Assembly (NCBI GenBank): GCA_011947345.1
Contig: JAAVTG010000525.1
Span: forward strand, 62,001-126,000
DNA: 64,000 bases
Direction of reading: 5' to 3'
Source of the DNA: Phytophthora quininea
Lineage: Eukaryota; Oomycota; Peronosporomycetes; Peronosporales; Peronosporaceae
Shown here: positions 33,325 through 46,800 of the stretch, piece by piece
Position numbering within the stretch: position 1 is the first letter of the stretch
Layout: the number at the start of each line of letters is the position of its first letter
The notes under the pieces: model-generated
Told to the model about the DNA's origin: nothing
Databases searched by the model: none
Seen by the model: only the letters and a program-made list of their open reading frames with translations
Position numbers and translations under genes: made by a program

Positions 33325-36300
33325 ATGTCCTCTGGCGGTACGCGCCCCCCTCTTCCTTAGCAGTCTCTCTTTCTCTCGCTAGCATCCTAACGGCCGTTAC
33401 GTGTCTTCCTGCGCAGACGAAATGTTCGGGGCTGGCTCCCCACGGTATCAGAATCGGACTCGGACGTGAAGGAGGAGCCGGGCTCCAAGAAGCGTAAGCT
33501 GAGCCAGAAGGACAAGGGGAAGAAGGCCAAGAAGTCGCGCGCCGACTCGAGCGACGAGGACGACGCGGTACCTACCAGTCGGCTGCCATGTTATATACTG
33601 AAGTGGAGATAATTAAGGTATCTATTGTAGAAACCCAAGTCGACTTTCATTGAGGACGAGGCGTCCGAGAGCGAAGACGGAGGTGGCAACGACTCGGACG
33701 ATGACGACGACGACGACGACGATGATGGGGAAGACCGCAACGAGTACGAGAACGATGGCTTTGTGGTGGATGACGAGGACGACGACGGATCTGACAGAGA
33801 GACCGGTAAGTCTCAAAGGTTAGCTGTTTGCTTACAGCAGAAGAGATTCTGACGAAGGTTTTGGGGGACATGATCCTTAATATTTAGCTCGCCACCGTCG
33901 TCGTCGACGCAAAAAGAGAAAAAGTTGAAACGTCTGAAACAAAAAGTGGAGGAGATCGATGACGAGGACCTGATGCTGGTGCGGGAGAACATGGGGATGG
34001 ATACAGGACCGACTCACAGCGACAGTGATGACGACATGGGACGATCGTCGCGGAAGGTGAAGAATGAGGACGACTCGGGACTCATGTCCCGCGAGCTCAG
34101 TTACCGCATGTTCGGTGATTCAGACGAAGAGGAGGAAGACTCGGCGCCAACACGAGCGAACAACTATCTCGGCAACGACGAGTACGAAAGTGACGATATT
34201 GACGAGTTTATCGTTGATGACGACGAGGAAGGTCGCGAAGGACCGCGTAGGCGCAGGAAACAGGAGCCGATACCGGCATCTATGCAGGGACCGTCGGTGT
34301 ATCAAATGGGAGAGGCTGAAGAGTTGTTTGGCGACATGGATGGCTTTTGGAGGCGACAGCAGGCAAACTTCCGCAGGAAAGCGCACCAAAGTCCAGGAAG
34401 GCTATCCTTCTGGAGAAGTTTGAGCCCAGCGTCTTGAAGGAACACATGATGACCTCGGACGTTGTCGCAGTGCGCGATAACGATCTGCCTGAGCGATATC
34501 AATATATTTACAAGAAGCGTGAATTTCCAGATGCTGAGGACCGTGCAGAAGAGTCCGAATGGATTAGTGATTTCATCATTAAGAACCTGGAGCGGAGAGG
34601 GCAGCGCAACAATGCTGCCTCACGAGGTGAAATTGTGTCCGCCATTGACACAGTGCTGCGCTTTTATCACGACGAGAAATTGGAGCCAGCATTTGTGCAG
34701 CGATACTGCAAGGAATATTGGAAAGTTGTTGGTTTGCACTCGGAAAATCTGTACGAGATTTTAGACCTGGACATTAAGTGGGATAAGCTGGAGCGGAAAC
34801 GGCGATCATTCCAGAGTGGTATCCAGCGTGTAGTGGATTCGTCAGATGCCAAGGAGTCAGCTTTTGTGCGTAAATGCTATGAACAACTGTTTAGAACTCC
34901 GAACGAGAAGACCTACAAGGATTTGTCGGAGTTCTTTGCCCTTGACGCCCAAGAGTCTAGCGGCCAGGATAAGGAGGGCTCGGACCACAAGTATCGCCGC
35001 CCTGTGCGCCGCACGTTCTACCAGATCTGTACGAAGGCAGGACTTCGTCCAGTTTCTCTGGCCTTCACGATGAATGCTTCCGTCCTTGGCGGTATCGTGG
35101 ATGGCGTAGACCACGAAGACTCGCTTCGTGACGTCCCCACACCGGAAGAAAGTCCTGGTGTTCTCGCCCAAAAGTACACGACAAAAGAATTTCCCACCGC
35201 AGACGACGTGATGAAAGGCGCCCGTCATATTGCTGCCAGCAAAGTGGCTGCAGAGCCCAACGTTCGAAAGTGCATTCGCGAATTGTATCGTCAAAACGCT
35301 GTGCTCAGCACTGAAGCGACTGCAAAGGGCCGCGAAGAAATTGACGAGTTCCACTATTGCCACGGTTTGCAGTACATTGAGAAGATGCCTGTTCTTGAAG
35401 TCTTTGAGGCCGGCGACATGTGGCTTAAAATCGCACGGGCTGAGAAAGAAGGGCTGCTTAAACTTACGATTATCAACGAAAAGGCCCAAGATTTGATGGA
35501 TCCGTTGGAGCCGATTTATCTGTCGCCTGGGAATGACTCGGACGAGGAGTGGCAAAATCAGCGCCACCTTATTCTGCAAGAAGCTATTAACTCGTTTATG
35601 ATCCTGTCATTTGAAAACGAACTGAAGCGGGACTTGACTGTGGCGTCTCGCGAGGTGGTTGTCAAACTGTGTGGCAATGCGCTTCGAGAGAGGCTGTCTG
35701 TGCGGCCTTACGAGCCTGCTGATGGTGTGGACCCGTTCATTGTCTCAATCTGGGTCGAAAGCACGATGGATTCGATCGCCCACATCGTCGCCCTTGACGT
35801 TAACGGAGAGTTAGTTGACAAAACTGAAGGATATTGCAAGCGCGATATGAACAACATCCAAAAGCTTTCTGCTACGTTGCTGAAATTCCTAACAGAGCAC
35901 GCTCAAACACACGTCGTTGTCATTAATGTGTCTGCTGGCATGAAATGTATGGATATGGGTGGCGTGGTCGATGAGGTACGGCGTATGTTAGGTAGAGATG
36001 ATGCGTCTCGCTATGGCAATGGAGATGGTCACGACTTCCTGGATATTGTCTTTTGAAAGATGATGTTCCAAACATGTACAGCCGCTCAAAGCGTGCAGAC
36101 CAGGAGTTCCCCGAGGAATCGGAGTATGTGCGCGCTTCCATCGCCCTTGGTCGCTATCTCAGAAACCCCGCATCCGAACTGTGTGCCATGTGGGGAAGTG
36201 TAGCTATGAATGAGCCAAGCCGAGGGCGTGAATTGCTGTACCTGAACGTCCACACAATGCAGCACTCCCTCGTTAAGGACCTTCTCCTGAAGGAGTACGA

Positions 36301-38125
36301 TCGTGCATTTGTGCAAGTCATTAACAAATATGGGTTGGACATTAATTTGCTCGCTAACCACAAACACACGTCGTATCAACTGCAATTTATTTGCGGTTTG
36401 GGACCTGTGAAGGCTGCGTCTGTGCTGGAAAAGGTGCGAGCTAAGAATTTCATCGAGAGACGCCAAGAGCTATTGTCAAAGGGCTTTGTGGGAAAGATTG
36501 TGTACCGCAACTGTGCTGGCTTTGTGCGCATTCGGGAGCGCGATGCGCTTCGTGAAGCTCCGTTGAACCCACTAGACGACACTCGCATCCACCCGGAAAG
36601 CTACTACATGGCCGTCAAAATTTGCGGCGATGCCAACAACAATTCAACAATCGACATGTACGACCCGAACCACTACTCGTATGCCGTGGAAGATACCATG
36701 TACCAGTCTGCGTCTGCGATTCGAAGCCGTAATGCGCCTTCGAATACTCGCCTTGGCGATGCTGAGATTCAGGATGTGTTGTCCGAGCTGGATTTGTCTG
36801 CCTATGCTGGTCGATTGGAGCTGCAAAAGAAGGGCCCCAAACTATTAACTCTGGAGTACATTAAGCGAGAGCTACGGTATCCCTACTTTGATAAACGCGC
36901 AAAGTATCAGGTCCCGAAGGACGAAGAGCTCTTCTTCTTGCTGAATGGCGAGACGCATGAAACTCTTCGCGTTGGAATGATCGTGCCAGCAACGCTGCTG
37001 CACATGTCCGGCGACGACTTTGTTCGCGTTCGGTTGCAAAGTGGCATGCGTGCTGCCTTGCATCGTGAGAAACTGCCCGACTATCTCCAAGAAGTGCGCT
37101 CGCAGGACTTCCCCAAGGGGATTACCGTGAACGCCAAGATCTTGTCTATCCAGCCTGACCGCGATGGACGCTACGAGCTGCAGCTAGGTTGCAACCGTCG
37201 TGCATTGATTGATATGTCCATGTGCTTCTATCCTGACAGATTCCCACGCTACACGAACTCCAAGTTAGTCGAAACGGATAGCATGGAACGAGTGGATCGT
37301 TTGGTGAATGTCCCGCCTGTAGAGGATGACAAGACCACCTTCTCTCAGGCTACACGCCCCGGTACACATCCGTCGAAGCGCAAGAAGCGACAGATCGCCC
37401 ACCCTGTTTTCCGAAACATTAACTGTCAGACAGCGATGCAGTATTTGCGGGAGCAACCCATCGGCGAAGTCGTCATTCGCCCTAGTACACTAGGAACAGA
37501 TCATCTGACGTTGACATGGAAGATGTTGGACGGGGTGTATCGCCACTTTGACATTCACGAGAAGAACAAGCCGTCTGAAGCTCGCATCGGCCAGACGCTG
37601 ATCATTAAAGAGGAGAGCTACGAGAACATTGACGAGCTGATTGCGCGCTTCATTGACCCCATGAACAGTCTGGTGGACGACGTAGTGCGCTACAAGTACT
37701 ACAAGAGCGCCTCAAAAGATAGTGTCGAGGAAGATTTGATCAAACAGAAGAAGGAACACCCGTCGCGCATCCCGTATGCCCTACACGTGTACAATAAGTT
37801 CCCTGGCTGCTTCTCGATCACCTATGTCGGGCGCGAGACGCCTCATAGTTGCCACATGGAGGTCAAGTCTGGCGGCTACCGCTTCTTCGGTCGAATCGAG
37901 TCGTCGATCTTGCCGACGCTGTCGCAGGCTCTTCAGTTTTTTAAGATGAAGGCGCTTGTTGCTCCGGCAGCGAGTTCGTCTCGTAGTCGCAACGAAAGCA
38001 GTAGCGGGCCCTTCGCACAGCGCGCCGGTGGCGCTCCGTATTCAGGAAGTGGCGGGCGTCCCAGGCAGAGCTCGCGTTGGGATGATCGACGCAGTGGGGA
38101 CGCGCCAAACGGTCGTCGCTGGTAA
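33325..38125 (+). CDS. SPT6: SPT6 transcription elongation factor / histone chaperone
   Basis: SPT6 travels with RNA polymerase II and re-forms nucleosomes. About 1,525 residues. Exon 1 is only 13 nt (ATGTCCTCTGGCG, 33325-33337). Introns are 33338-33416 (CTAAC branch, GCGCAG acceptor), 33568-33630 and 33806-33887 (GTAAGT donor). The N-terminus is acidic and includes a GAC-repeat Asp run near 33698-33727. The core follows: helical module (ERYQYIYKKREFPDAE), YqgF-like domain, helix-hairpin-helix (FICGLGPVKAASVLEKVR), S1 domain (GMIVPATLLHMSGDDFVRVR) and tandem SH2 (IGEVVIRPSTLGTDHLTLTW and IPYALHVYNKFPGCFSITYV). The tail is Arg/Ser/Gly-rich. One-base losses break the frame near 33456, 34345 and 36053. 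Family order and length are normal, so the gene is probably intact. Confidence 0.95.
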
Positions 38126-38346
38126 GTAGACAGTCAGAAAGCCTGGGATTGAGTACGAGACCACGATCGGAGCAGAGCTGCAACCACAAGACCAGACAAT
38201 AAAGATGCATCAGCAGCTTCATGCCGACTTGCATGGAAAACAAGCCACACAGTCGCAAAAAAGGAATAAAAGTACGTAAAAAAGAAACTGTCATAAATCT
38301 AGATTTTGTTATGTTAAATTTGCATCAGTTGGAAGTTTTGCTGGCG

Positions 38347-40718
38347 ATGGCTGATGGCATGAGCAACGCCGACTTCGCGCGGATGTTCCGCAAGGAAGCG
38401 CGCCAGGAGGCAGTCGACGAGGCTCACACTACCGCAGAGGAGGCCTCAGACACTACTGAGCCCAACGGCATTTTCAATCCAATACAGGCGGCCAGGAGAC
38501 GGCAACAAGAACTCGACACTTCCCACCAAGAACTTCCGACGACGTTGGGGGCCACTGGACTGGGCTTCGGGGCGAGAACAGGACTTGGATTAGGCGTTGG
38601 AGCCTCAGAGGAAAAGGAACAGAGCAGGATGAAGCCCAAGACGAAGACGTATGGCTGGGAGAAGCACACGACGGGCTTCGGCACTAAAATGCTGGCCAAG
38701 ATGGGCTTTAAAGGGCGTCTGGGCAAGAAAGAGGACGGCGTGTCGGCCACTATTGAAGTCAAACAGCGTCCTACACAGATGGGTATTGGCTATGGCGACT
38801 TTGTAGAAGCTAGTAACCTCAAACAGAACAGGAACCTGCAGAAGGAACTGCGAGGGGAGACTGTGGAGGACGAAGAGAGTGAGAGGACAGTTGTCAAAGA
38901 GGATGACACATTGTGGAGGAAAAGAAAAGTTCCCTTGAGTGGGAAGAAGCACAGACGCGCAGCAGAGCTGACGCAGGAGATGCAGAACTTGAAGAGACAG
39001 AAGCACAAGGATGTCGTGTTGGATATGAGAGGGCCTGCTGTCCGCGTGCTGTCTGATGTGACTGCGGCGTACGATGTCGATGAGAAACGCGTGGAGGCTG
39101 CGAAGCCGAAGCTCGGCGATGAGCTCATTTACAACGTGAGGATGACGGTGAATCTAGCCCAGGGCAAAATCTACGACTTGACCCAAAAGATCGACGTCAA
39201 TACTGAAAATGTTGAGGCGATGAAGAGAGGCCAAAATGATTAAGGCCCAGCGAAACGTCGATGATGTGCGATTGCAGCACATGCAAACAATGCTGGTGCA
39301 AGTGAAGAAACTGGGTGAACTACGAGAAAAGCATTGGAGATGCAATCAACAGAGCCCATCTTGTCGCACTTGCGGTCAATCCGACGAAGTTTCCCACTGG
39401 AATTCGATGCACACAAATTGCAGCAACTTGTTCCCTCGCTTTGCGTGCCCGTTCTTAGAGTTTTGGTGTCCTCATGTGATCTTTTAAACGGAAGGAGATC
39501 GATGCCGTAGTGGAGCAACTCCGGCAGCTTCGAGCGTTCCTAACCGAGATCCCCAGTACCAGAAGTACCAAGGATCCAAGCGACACTGGCGGCGTACTCC
39601 CCGTCATACGAGAAAAGACCGTGGCAATGGGCGACGACTTGTACAACTACATTCTCGAGGAAACATTGTGGCCTGCTATAGTTCAGTGTGTGAGTGTCCA
39701 ATGGACGGCCAAAGAAGCGCCGTCGGAATGTGTCGACACATTCCTAATGTTTAGAGCGCATCTGTCCGCCGCCTTTGAAGACGCCTTCCTTCACCAGTTG
39801 GTGTTGCCTCGATTGAAGAAGGAGTGTCAACGTTGGAATCCTCGTACGGACACGAAAGCCATTCACGACTGGCTTTTCCCATGGCTTCCTTACTTGACTT
39901 CAGCGATGAAATCCTGTATCCCGATATTCGGCTGGCTATTGCGAGTGCACTAAACCAGTGGAACCCGTCCGATTTGTCCGTTTTTGCTGTCTTGTCCCCG
40001 TGGCGAGAGCTCTGGGGGAACGCGAATACGCCAAGTTCACCCATCGACACATCGCCCGGAAATTAATCCGAACGCTGCATAGGGACCTGGAGATCAACCC
40101 TCAGAACCAATCCCTGGAAGCTCTGTCGTGGGTTTTGGCTTGGAAAGATCGTCTCCCGGAACGGCAGTTCATCGCTCTATTCGAGGGCGAATTCTTCCCA
40201 AAGTGGCTGAAGGTATTGCGAGAGTGGGTAAGTGGAACACCGAATCTCTGGGAGCTTGAAAAATGGTATTGTGGTTGGAAAACCTTCTTTGAGAAGAATG
40301 GACTGGCGACGCATGAGCGACTTCTCGTACAGTTCCAAGGAGCGCTGGTGCTTCTCCAGGTAGCAATCAATTCTGCTGGCGTGGCAGTGGAGGATAGACC
40401 ACCAGTTCCAAACTAAGCAAAGCGGCAGCGTCGAATTACCAAGATGCATTGGCCATGTCACGAGAAGAGGAAGTAAAGGAGTCTTCTGTCCATCAGTCGC
40501 CTACTTCACCGCGTAGTGTGTCACGCAGTGTTGGATTAAAGGATGTCATTGAGAATATGGCAATCAGCCAAAATTTGACCTTCATGCCGAAGGGCTTCCA
40601 CGATGGCCAACAAGTGTACTCCTTCGGAAAGCACCACATCATTATCGAGCAAGGAGTCGTGTTCGTCGAAGAGACCAAGGGCGTGTTCAAGCCCGTCGAC
40701 ATGGAACAGCTCCTCTAG
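38347..40718 (+). CDS. TFIP11: TFIP11/NTR1-like G-patch spliceosome factor
   Basis: TFIP11 (yeast Ntr1/Spp382) activates the helicase Prp43 through its G-patch to take apart the spliceosome. The G-patch is in the first third: YGWEKHTTGFGTKMLAKMGF then GRLGKKEDGVSATIEVKQRP. The middle helical region carries LRQLRAFLTEI, and the GCFC-like domain has LLDFSDEILYPDIRLAIASA, INPQNQSLEALSWVLAWKDR and FFPKWLKVLREW. The end, FMPKGFHDGQQVYSFGKHHI, is characteristic of the family. About 790 residues. I prefer the ATG at 38347 (MADGMSNADFARMF); the frame also opens at 38221. One-base losses change frame near 39238, 39330, 39490, 39895, 40010 and 40415. It lies 221 bp behind SPT6, and its stop is about 100 bp from that of convergent DNA-PKcs. 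Confidence 0.93.
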
Positions 40719-40820
40719 AAACAAAGTGTCATCATTAATGAACAGCGATAGAAAAGTACTGGCATCTTGATGAAAACTCTCCGGCAAACGTGTATTTGTA
40801 GTGTTTTTGCATAAGGACGA

Positions 40821-43800
40821 TCAAAGCCACGGCATCCAACCTTGAAAAGTGCGACCGAGCATATCGGGCGCTGTGGCCATGATGAGAAGTTCTTGCGCCT
40901 GATCCAAAGCGCTCATGGGCGTCAACTCTTCAGAACTATCCTCATGACGACACACACTATCCACTAGAGCATGAAACTTGCCTAACTGCTGCTTTAAATG
41001 AACATTCTGTGCCAGCTCCTCTTTCAGCAAAACCCCAGGCGACACCCCTTCCAATTTCCTGCGTGCGATTGCAATCTTCACGTCAGGTAGCCACGCAGAG
41101 GTAGTAGCAGCACCAAGAGAGGCTGAATCAGTCAATTGCTTGCGTGAGCGGGGAGTTGGCTCTACCTGCGTTTCCATATCCACGTCGCTGTCTTCCAGCG
41201 TTGATTGATCATCACCTTCTACGCTCTTAAATAGTCCTTTTGGAGAGTTATCGTCGACTGCTGCCAGTCTAGCAGTGGCTCATGAAGGAAAACATTCATC
41301 ACGCTTTCAATTACCTGTCGCTTGGAGCGCAAGGCCTCAAATACTGACTGCATGTCTTGCGCCATGAGGTTCGCCCCGTCGTACGGCTGCAACACAAAGT
41401 CCATTTGCCTTGTATAACGGAACGGAATCAACTCGGGAACTGGCAAGAAACTCGCCCCAGCACCAAAGCTGACGCCAAAATCAATTCCGATGACACGCCC
41501 GCTGCTAAGATCAAGCAGAAAGTTGTCCAAATGTCGATCCCCAATGCCCAAGATGTACGAGCAAGCGCTGAAAGCAGCAAGCGACTTCAAGAAATGATCT
41601 CGGACGAGTTGGAACGTCTCGAAATGAGAGCCCATACGTAATAACTGCTTTCGAAGTAGATCGCCCGGAATCATCTGCTGAACTTTTGCATATTGGTCCA
41701 CCACATCTCGCGAACGAGGTGCAATTACCTTTGCACCGAAACTGGAGCCTCGCTGCTTCATAAGGAACGATTCGTATGTCTTCGCAGCAGTCGTGTTAAA
41801 CAGTTCTAGTTTCTGTCTCTTGTTGCTCTTGAGGTCGGTGCACCGTTCGTCAATCTGCAGTTGAGCTTCAATCACTCCTTTAAGTGTTGACGTGTCATGG
41901 ACCCACTCGAGAATCCCAATTTCCTGCGTCATTGGAATCACGTCGTATGTTCGGATGGAAAGTCCCTGGTCCCGACACCGCGAATCCACTTCGAGAATCT
42001 GATTCATCACACCAAAGAGTTGCTCGATCCGTTGGTCAAGACGGAGGTCTTCCCCTCCTTTTACAAGGAAAGTGTAGTCTTTCTCATCGCTGCAGTGAAC
42101 AACCAACCTCTTTGGCAACTGCTTGGAAGCCAAAATTCCCAGCATCGAATCGAAGCTCAAAATGCGAGTGTGAGAAGATGGGTCAGGCTTTCCCCAGTCT
42201 GCGCGCACACAAAGTTAGGCAGTTTTACAACGATTGTTAGCAGAACCAGACAAATCAAATCTTACATGACGTATACTGTCCGGGCAACTCGAGCGCACAA
42301 GACGAGTGGTCGAACTCTTCGAGCCATTCCGAGAAGTCCCCCAGGTGAGCTTTCATATCCTTCGTGATGCCATACTTTCCTGGGGTTACGCTGAAGTGAT
42401 TCATGATCCATTCCCGCGCTGCAGTAACAGTCTTCGCTGTCAACTTTGACCCGTCCTTTCCCATGATTCGCTCAACGTCGCGCTTGGCCTTTCGGCTCCA
42501 GTTACGATTGTATCGGCCAATCTTGCTCCCTAACAACGGTCGGTCGGTTGAGAAGCAATCATCCCACAGCATCTTAACCTTCTGATGAGCATCAGTTGGC
42601 CGATTGTCCTCTAAAAGCTTGGCGATCTCTCTAAGACCTTCCTTCAAGCGGATTTCTGGATGATGAGTTCTAAAGTAACACATACCAATATCTCGTTATG
42701 ACATCTAAACTCACGAAACCAATGACCAAAACGACGTACAATCGCAAAGCAGTCACGAACTTTTCCATGACTGGGTTCGAAAGTAGCGCCTCCAACCGAT
42801 GGAGATCCACCTTAAACGCGTCGAGTGAAGATCCGCAAGTCACTTTGAAGTCATAAAACAGCGCGTTAGGATATTTTTCCGCGGCCTACAGCAAGACATA
42901 CGAATGATTAGACCAAATAATTGGTGAATCAGTCACTAGAACACCAACCTTTTCGAGGATTGTAACAATCGTTTTCCCAATTGCTCCGTTTAGCAAAGCC
43001 ATCAACTGAGCCGACCAAGGCAGACACGTCCACAGCGGAACACTTGACAACACTTGTTTCTCAAACCGGTCTGTGATATCCGGGTAAGGAGCAATTACGT
43101 CACACAGCTGAGGAAAGTAATTTGCGCACTCTCGATTACCGCTGGACATCCCTCCGAGAACATTATCGACGAGAAGGCTGATTAACGCCCTCTTATCTGA
43201 ACTCTTAGCGAGTTTATCCATTTCAGACTTGAAAAGAAGGTCGACCAAAAACTCAACGAATGTCAAGCGGCACTTGGAAAAGGTGCTAGACGTACGTGAA
43301 GAAATGCTTCCTGATAGAGCACTATTTGAAGTGTCAATTTGCTTGCATGACTCCTGAAACCTGTCTAGAGCACGGGTAAAATACTCCTCCTTTAGGTCGT
43401 TATCGAGATCGTTGGAAGCATAAAAGATTGCAGCGCTAGCGAAGGTACTCGCCTCCAGATAACCCATCGCAACGCGATTACTTATCTCTGCATTCTCCAC
43501 CATGTCCATCACCTCCACATTGTCAAACATTTTCGTGGCAGTCTCGTAATATCTAGCGATTAATTTGGTCGAACTCGAGTGGGTACTACTACTCGATTGC
43601 TGTGTCTGCCGTTCCACCAGCTTGAGCACATGAGAAACAAACACTTCTACCATTGGAACACTCACTTTCGGCAAATTATTTGTTTTGCACAGTTCACGAT
43701 AGCTTTTCAGCATTTTCGACCCAAGAGACAGAATATTGCAGGAAATTGCTGCCTTGGCATATTTGAGCATCACTGCGCTCTTCGTTTCAAGAACGCAACG

Positions 43801-46800
43801 GTGTGTGTCTTTGGAAAATGCCATGAGTTTGTCCACACTGTCAATGACGAGTTCTTGAACCATATAAAACTGAGACCAAATGCTCATTCCACCTTCGCCA
43901 GTTGGTGGACCTAGCTCCCCACTTTGTCAATAGTGTCTTGAAGTCGGCTTGTGTGTGTTGAGCTGTGGAATTCTGGTCATTCTTAATAACAATTAGCACA
44001 GCTTCGTCGACTTCCACTAACGAGCTCAGCGACTGCATCATCAACAGACGTGGTGTTGTCGCCATCGCACTAATCTGTCTCCATTCTTTCAGAAAGTTAG
44101 CGTAGAAATTCTCCACACACACGCGCGTCTGATTGATATCCCCCAGCGAAAGATACATTAAGCACACTTCAACAGGAAACCGAGACCACAGAAGCTGTCG
44201 CTTCATAGCATCGTTCTCAGCCGTTTCAACAAATGTTTTCAAAGTCGCTAAAGAGCTAGCAACGTCTACTCGATCAGCCTCCGCAATGCCAAGATTTGAC
44301 CGAAGATAGTGACCAACTCCTTCCTCAAGGTACGGAGGGGTCTGCTTCCACAAAGAATCCCTATCCACCGCCACAGTATCATCTAGTTCTTGACGAAGAG
44401 ATTCCCAATTGTTTAGAGTTTCCAGGCAGCCCCGACGCTGCCAAGAGCATCTGGTCAACTCTGTATCTAATGCGAAAGTTGCGCTGCTATCAATGTTTTC
44501 CATCTGACCAAGTAACACACTTTCGGCCTTCTTATAGGATGCGATGGCAAGCGGGAGGTCCCCAGATAGCTGCGCTTGGAGTGCAGCCTTCGCTTCGTTT
44601 GTCGTACAGCGTGCCATCGACAACGCAATCAGGAAATTATCCTTGTAGACGGTGCCCAGTATTTTGTTGAGTAAATCCCATGAAGCTGATTGTTCACCTT
44701 GCGAGGGGAGCTCCGTCGGCCGTTCTTACTGTTCGCCCTGAAAATCAGCAGCTCGTTGAGGATCAGCTCGCTGAGATAATATTGCCTACTTGCAAGACCC
44801 GCTTCGCCCAATACTTGCGGCGAGATGGGCAACGCTTCACAAAGCTTGTCGTTTTTAATCAGTGCTGACAGATACGCCGACTCAATGCAACCAACAAACA
44901 GAGTTGACGTTCTGGAAAGATCCAACGCTCGCTCCAGTTTTCCAGTTAGCTCCGGTAGATGCTTTGAGTGGTCAAAACTTGGACTTGTAACAATCGACGT
45001 AAACAAAGCCTCAAATACGCGACTTGAAGTCTCAGCATGTGTCTCGCACAGATCCATGAGAGGCCCCATGATATCTCGTTGTGCGATCTGGATATCTGGA
45101 ACATCTCCAACACGGTACTTCCTGGTTATAGACACTCGTCCTTGGCGCTCATTTCTTTCTCGTTTAAGCTGGGCCTCTTCGCGCTTCTTCTGCATAGCGT
45201 ATTGCTTCTGGAAGAAACTCTTAGAAGTTTTCTTGCTGCCAAAAGGTTCCGTTGTCCTTGCACTAGATCCTAATGTATCTTTCTTCAAGAAACGCCTGCT
45301 TTGAACGTTGTGCGGATCGTTCACGCTTTGGCTTTGGGTACTGAATTGAGCTGCATCATCAGCTTGAGTACCTAAACGTTACAATTGGTAAGTCCTACAA
45401 ACGAAAGCATAAGCTAAAGCAATGAAACGCACCTGTTCGTGCAGACAAAAGCTGCGATTGTGTCATGCTACTTGCACCTCCATCGAACTGAGAGCCAGTG
45501 GTGGACGAGAAAATCGTACTGTATAATGGTTCCGGTCGAGCACGGAATGTGTCAGCCTCGACAGAAAACAATGGAGCCATAGACTGAGTTTTAGCCTCCC
45601 AGGTCGCATCAATAGTCGTCTCAGTGTACTCTCCAGAGGCTAATGCACTCTGAAACAGAGGCTGATCGTACTTGGCACTTTTCTTCGACATCGCAGCTAG
45701 CAAATTTGACGCATAGAGCACCCACTTGTCAGCAAGCTCCGGAAAATATAACTGATCAAATATGGCGAGAATACGATCGGTGCATGTATCTAGTGCGAAC
45801 TCGAGCGTATCCCAGTATTCCAGTGCAGATTTTCGCAGTTTCGCGTCTTGATCGCACATTCCATGAAGAAGGGAGCACGTAATTCGATTCTTGACAACAG
45901 GAGATAATTCTCGCTTATGTAGTTTCGTAGTGACTTCAAACAGTAGTTCTCGGCAGGACACAAGGTCGTGGGATTCATAATATTGAAGAAGACCCAGGCC
46001 ACCATCGGACGTATCTTTGACCAACCTTTCTAGATCGCTTTCCGATAAATAGTCCACTAGGGAAGCTACGGCTCGAAGCGTACTCAGTTGAATGCCAGTA
46101 TGTCGATGCGCAATAAAGCGTCCAAGTACAGATTGAACATGGGTGAAAACCTCTCCAGCCACCTCCTTGTTCGATGCTGCACTACACAATGCATCAGCCG
46201 CCAGGCTCGACCATGAATCAATTGAAACCACCTTTGGAAGCACGTATGATAGGCGATGAAGCATCATTGTATCGATAATTGGCGGGTAATGCATCGAAAC
46301 ATTCCGTAGTAGAGCCAAAAACCGCCCAAAATCCTCGTCGTTGTAAAAACCGACGACCAAGTCGAACAATTTGTCCTTGAAGTCCCCAATTTCTCCGATT
46401 TCTGAGGCCTTCAAATACAATCCTCCCACCTCAGCAGCCACAGAATACAAGGATGCTCTCTTGTTCCGCATTGTCATCAAAATTCCATCTTCAATGGTCA
46501 CTCCTTGAACGTCAGATTGGAGCTTGCTTGTTAATCCTACAGAGAGCATGGCACTAACAATTTGTAGAGCTGAAAATTGCTTAGCAGTTTGCTGTCTAGC
46601 ATCTCCATCTTCTTGGTGGAAAGAACTTGTAAGGTAGGCCACATCGATATCCACAGCGTCTCGCCAGAGATCAATCAAGCTAGTCACTTGCATCACATTG
46701 TCATCCCGAATCTGATTTATTCGATAGGGGCAAAGCTCAATCAGCTTGTTGAAAACCGGCTTGCAGCCCCTCGGAATGATAAAACAGAAACATCTTTCCA

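Noticed and set aside
33167..33382. ORF starting MPKDRCTTPHK upstream of SPT6
   Set aside because: It overlaps the 13-nt SPT6 first exon and its intron in another frame and ends in low-complexity Ser/Leu; more likely 5' UTR.
34345..36060. Programmed ribosomal frameshifting in SPT6
   Set aside because: No slippery site with a downstream structure was evident, and the same kind of break occurs in many unrelated genes, so sequence error is simpler.
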